16,891 nucleotides of DNA from Methanomassiliicoccus sp. UBA6 (lineage in GTDB: Archaea; Thermoplasmatota; Thermoplasmata; Methanomassiliicoccales; Methanomassiliicoccaceae): positions 33,140 through 50,030 of the forward strand of contig DAVH01000001.1 in NCBI GenBank assembly GCA_002508545.1. The letters are read 5' to 3'. The notes below the pieces were generated by a model, which saw only the letters and a list, made by a program, of their open reading frames with translations, ran no database searches and was not told the origin of the DNA. This document shows positions 14,446 through 16,891 of the stretch, in pieces (position 1 is the stretch's first letter; every line of letters starts with the position of its first letter). A program made the position numbers and the translations under genes.

Positions 14446-14510
14446 GGCCGGATCGCGTTGCGCCCTGCGGCCGAGGGACCAAGAAATGTGATGCTCGCGC
14501 TCATCCGGCC
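14446..14510. repeat. Long-range inverted repeat after the winged-helix gene
   Basis: GGCCGGAT (14446-14453) starts directly after the stop codon and is matched by ATCCGGCC (14503-14510). The 49-nt interior has further CGCG pairing potential. It may be a 3' structure or terminator between two convergent genes. The rest of the 145-bp gap holds no gene, only a short T-rich minus-strand tail after the KGG gene (14566-14580). Confidence 0.4.
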
Positions 14511-14590
14511 GCTCCCGGCTCGCCCGGTCAGAATCATCCGGGGACCATGGGTACGCGCCGTCCTCCAATAATAAGGAAAACGGGTTTGGT

Positions 14591-15031
14591 TCAGTCCCTG
14601 CCCTCGTGAGAGCGCTGACCGCCTTTTCTCTTCGCCTCGGTCGGCTGCGCTTCCGCTCCCTTGCGTCCCGCCTCCGCCCTCTTCTCCCTGGTGGACTCGC
14701 TGACCGATCCAGAGGAGCTGCGTCCCATGTGGGAATGCTCGCCGCCCCTCACCTTGGCCTCGTGCGGTTCCGCCTTGGCGCCCAACTTGCCGATCTGGCT
14801 GTAGAACTCGCGTCCCCGCTCCTCGGCAACGGTCTCTCCGCCCTTTCGGCCGATCTGCCTGAAGAACTCAGGCCCGCGCTCCTCGGCCACCTTCTCGCCT
14901 CCGAGCCTGCCCGCTTCCTCGCGGGACATGCCATGGCGCTCCTTGACCTCGCTTCCTCTGCTGCCGTGGGACGCTTCACCGCCTTTACTTCCCGCCTCGG
15001 ACAGCTTCTCATGAGTGCTCTTCTCTGCCAT
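14591..15031 (-). CDS. KGG/con-10-type stress protein
   Basis: 146 residues, highly hydrophilic and rich in Gly, Glu, Lys, Arg and Ser, with no hydrophobic core. It carries several KGG-type repeats: AGSKGGEAS, AGRLGGEKV, GRKGGETV, GKLGAKA, KVRGGEHSH, AGRKGAEA and KRKGGQRSH. Residues 41-60 and 61-80 are a near-exact 20-residue tandem repeat built on GGExVAEERGxEF. This is the pattern of con-10/GsiB-like general stress proteins, thought to act as disordered, hydrophilin-like protectants in desiccation or osmotic stress. ATG 15031 is chosen, with GGAGAG 8 nt upstream; the frame extends 16 residues further without homology. A weak TATA-like TTAATACTA lies near 15084-15094. It is flanked by a regulator and a sensor, with no operon link. 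Confidence 0.85.
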   Translation of the reverse strand: MAEKSTHEKLSEAGSKGGEASHGSRGSEVKERHGMSREEAGRLGGEKVAEERGPEFFRQIGRKGGETVAEERGREFYSQIGKLGAKAEPHEAKVRGGEHSHMGRSSSGSVSESTREKRAEAGRKGAEAQPTEAKRKGGQRSHEGRD

Positions 15032-15401
15032 TTGTCTCTCTCCTACCCATTGATAGACTGGGTCAGCTCTGAGGTTCAAGCCGATAGTATTAATCCGTTG
15101 ACCGCTGAATGCTCAGCCTAGGTAGGCAAGATTGCATAACCGCAAGGTGGCCGACCTGCGGCGCAGAACCCGCGGATCGCTTGACCTGACGGAGCGAAGC
15201 GCGGCCCCCTCTACATCATGTGACCGCGGATGGACCGGGAAGCTCAGACGCGCTCCTGACCGCGCATGATGAAGATGATTATGTATTTCAAGAATCAATG
15301 TCTCAACATATACATCGCGGCGGTGGCCGATCATATCCACTGATATCCCTCTGGACCGGTTCAGGCACATTGTCGATCTGGCGATCGAAGGCATATGGAC
15401 G
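15032..15401. other. Gene-poor stretch before the PAS sensor
   Basis: The first 70 bp hold the KGG gene's leader and weak promoter. At 15214-15271 are TGACCGCG direct repeats (15221, 15257) enclosed by CATCATG and CATGATG. From 15279 the sensor's frame is open, and from about 15351 it encodes the beginning of its first PAS domain without an ATG, GTG or TTG start. A short frame beginning ATG ATG at 15266 ends at 15343. No RNA gene is seen. Confidence 0.5.
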
Positions 15402-16891
15402 GTGGACACTAACGCTCGGACCGACTACATCAACGAGCGTGGGGCGTCCATGCTCGGCTATACTCCGGAGGAGATGATCGGCCGCCCGCCGACCGACTTT
15501 GTTCCCGAAGATGTCGTGGGGGCGGTAGAGCGATTTCTGGAAATGAACAGGGAGGGTCGGCAGGAGAGGTTCGAGCTCCGGTTGAAGTACAAGAACGGTT
15601 CGTCCGTGTACCTGGCGTTCTCCACCCAGCCGCTGTATGACGACCAGGGCAACTACATCGGGGGTCTGGCGATGTTCACGGACATCACCCAGAGGAAGCT
15701 GGTGGAGGAGGAGCTGAGGAGGAGCGAGAACAACCTCTCCCGCGCCCAGCAGATCGCCTCCCTGGGCAGCTGGGAATGGGACATATCCAGCAGCAGGCAG
15801 TTCTGGTCGGACGAGACCTGCCGCATCTTCGGGCTGGAGCCGGGGGCGATCGCGCCTCAGTTCGAGGACTTTCTGAATTTCATCCACCCAGCGGACCGGG
15901 AACGGGTATCGGAAGCGATCAGGGGCGCTCTCGACCACCGGACCTACGATATAGAGTATCGCCTGATAAGGAAGGACGGGCGGCAGCGATACGTCCACAG
16001 CCAGGGCGAGGTGGCCTTCAGCGAGGACGGTACGCCGCTAAGGATGTACGGAACGATCCACGACATCACCGATCACCGGCGGATGGACGAGGCGCTGAGG
16101 GAGAGCGAGAAAAGGTACCGTGACCTCGTCAAGTACGCCCCCACGGGGATCTACGAGATCGACTATCGCTCGACTCGGTTCAAGAGCGTCAACCAGGCGA
16201 TGTGCGACATTCTGGGCTACTCCGAGGAAGAGCTGCTGTCGATGGACCCGCTCGACCTCCTGGACGAGGAAGGTAAGGCCAGGTTCAGAGAAAGGGCCGA
16301 AAGGGGGCTCTCCGGACAGCCAGTGGACGACGAGGTCGAGTACAGGGTCAGAGCCAGGGATGGCCGCGAGATATGGGTCACCATCAACACTTCACCGCTC
16401 TTCGAGGGCAACATGCTGACCGGGGTGATGGGCATCGCCCACGACATCACCGAGCGCAAGCAGATGGAGGAGAGGCTCAGGGAGAGCGAGGCCAAGTTCC
16501 GAGGGCTGTCCACCGCCACACCGGCGGCGGTCATCGTTTACAGCGGAGAACGCACGCTCTACGCCAACCCCGCTGCGGTATCATTCTTCGGGTACTCCGA
16601 GGAAGAGCTGCTGGCCATGAACTTTTTTGACATCATCCATCCTGATAGCCGAGCTAAGGTGAGGGAGGGGATGAGAGCGAGAAAGGCCAGAATGAGCGAT
16701 CTGGTGCACTATGAGGTCAAGGTCATCACCAAGAGCGGGGCCGAGAAGTGGCTGGACGTGTCGACCAACATGATCTCATATGAAGGCAGGCAGGCTGGGA
16801 TCATCGTCTGCACCGACATCACGGAGATCAGGATGGCGAGGAAGCGCGCGGAGGACTACTCGAGGCAGCTCGCCCGCTCCAACGCCGAGCT
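15402..16891 (+). CDS. Multi-PAS sensor protein, probably histidine kinase, partial (runs off the right edge)
   Basis: The open frame encodes four consecutive PAS/PAC units. PAS1 is about 15351-15725 (ending TDITQRKLVEEEL); PAS2 is a PAS_3-type with SLGSWEWDISSS and FIHPADRERV, ending HDITDHRRMDEAL; PAS3 runs from YAPTGIYEIDY to HDITERKQMEERL; PAS4 runs from TPAAVIVYSGERTLYANPAA to TDITEIRMARKRA. The last visible residues (ARKRAEDYSRQLARSNAE) match the linker that usually precedes a HisKA/HATPase kinase domain in archaeal and bacterial sensors. The kinase itself lies outside the window, so that part is inference. No membrane helix is seen, suggesting a cytoplasmic sensor of redox, light or small ligands. 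The first standard start in frame is GTG 15402, which would cut PAS1; the homologous DRFRHIVDLAIEGIW lies upstream (15354-15398). Confidence 0.85.
   Translation, partial: MDTNARTDYINERGASMLGYTPEEMIGRPPTDFVPEDVVGAVERFLEMNREGRQERFELRLKYKNGSSVYLAFSTQPLYDDQGNYIGGLAMFTDITQRKLVEEELRRSENNLSRAQQIASLGSWEWDISSSRQFWSDETCRIFGLEPGAIAPQFEDFLNFIHPADRERVSEAIRGALDHRTYDIEYRLIRKDGRQRYVHSQGEVAFSEDGTPLRMYGTIHDITDHRRMDEALRESEKRYRDLVKYAPTGIYEIDYRSTRFKSVNQAMCDILGYSEEELLSMDPLDLLDEEGKARFRERAERGLSGQPVDDEVEYRVRARDGREIWVTINTSPLFEGNMLTGVMGIAHDITERKQMEERLRESEAKFRGLSTATPAAVIVYSGERTLYANPAAVSFFGYSEEELLAMNFFDIIHPDSRAKVREGMRARKARMSDLVHYEVKVITKSGAEKWLDVSTNMISYEGRQAGIIVCTDITEIRMARKRAEDYSRQLARSNAE

Noticed and set aside
15298..15477. 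ATG at 15298 as the PAS sensor start
   Set aside because: It is in a different frame from the PAS domains and encodes no recognisable sequence.
15303..15998. 231-residue minus-strand open frame
   Set aside because: It is the antisense shadow of the PAS domains.

Overview
The window looks archaeal: GC-rich DNA with TATA-like boxes about 25 bp upstream of several starts, some apparently leaderless genes, T-rich 3' ends, a DUF116 protein, an AsnC/Lrp-type regulator with duplicated halves and a PAS-rich sensor. The regulator and sensor styles fit Euryarchaeota of the Thermoplasmata side, possibly Methanomassiliicoccales. That placement is an inference from protein style; no rRNA, tRNA or methanogenesis gene is present.

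Left part (1-4.7 kb): the start of a small membrane protein runs off the left edge on the minus strand, followed by a double AsnC-type regulator (minus). Divergent from it is a NYN-domain putative RNase with three OST-HTH/LOTUS domains (plus), closed by a hairpin plus T-tract terminator. Facing it are a four-helix membrane protein with an internal duplication and an MFS transporter (both minus).

Middle (4.7-10.1 kb), all minus strand: a compact four-gene run (aldo/keto reductase, double-[4Fe-4S] oxidoreductase related to epoxyqueuosine reductase, 132-residue unknown protein, TPR protein) with gaps of 9-21 bp. Upstream of it lie two tandem paralogous surface proteins, each with its own promoter and T-rich terminator. 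They are anchored by an N-terminal helix and rich in N-glycosylation sequons.

Right part (10.3-16.9 kb): a plus-strand run of a DUF116 Cys-rich protein, a two-CBS-domain protein and an MscS-type mechanosensitive channel, the last two overlapping by ATGA. A convergent second MFS transporter is divergent from a small winged-helix regulator, with an inverted repeat over the transporter's predicted transcription start. Next come a small KGG-repeat stress protein (minus) and a multi-PAS sensor protein (plus) that runs off the right edge. The sensor's first PAS domain extends upstream of any standard start codon.

No mobile element, CRISPR array or RNA gene was recognised. The most interesting items are the NYN-LOTUS x3 protein, the CBS-MscS coupled pair, the duplicated glycoprotein pair and the candidate operator between the transporter and its putative regulator.
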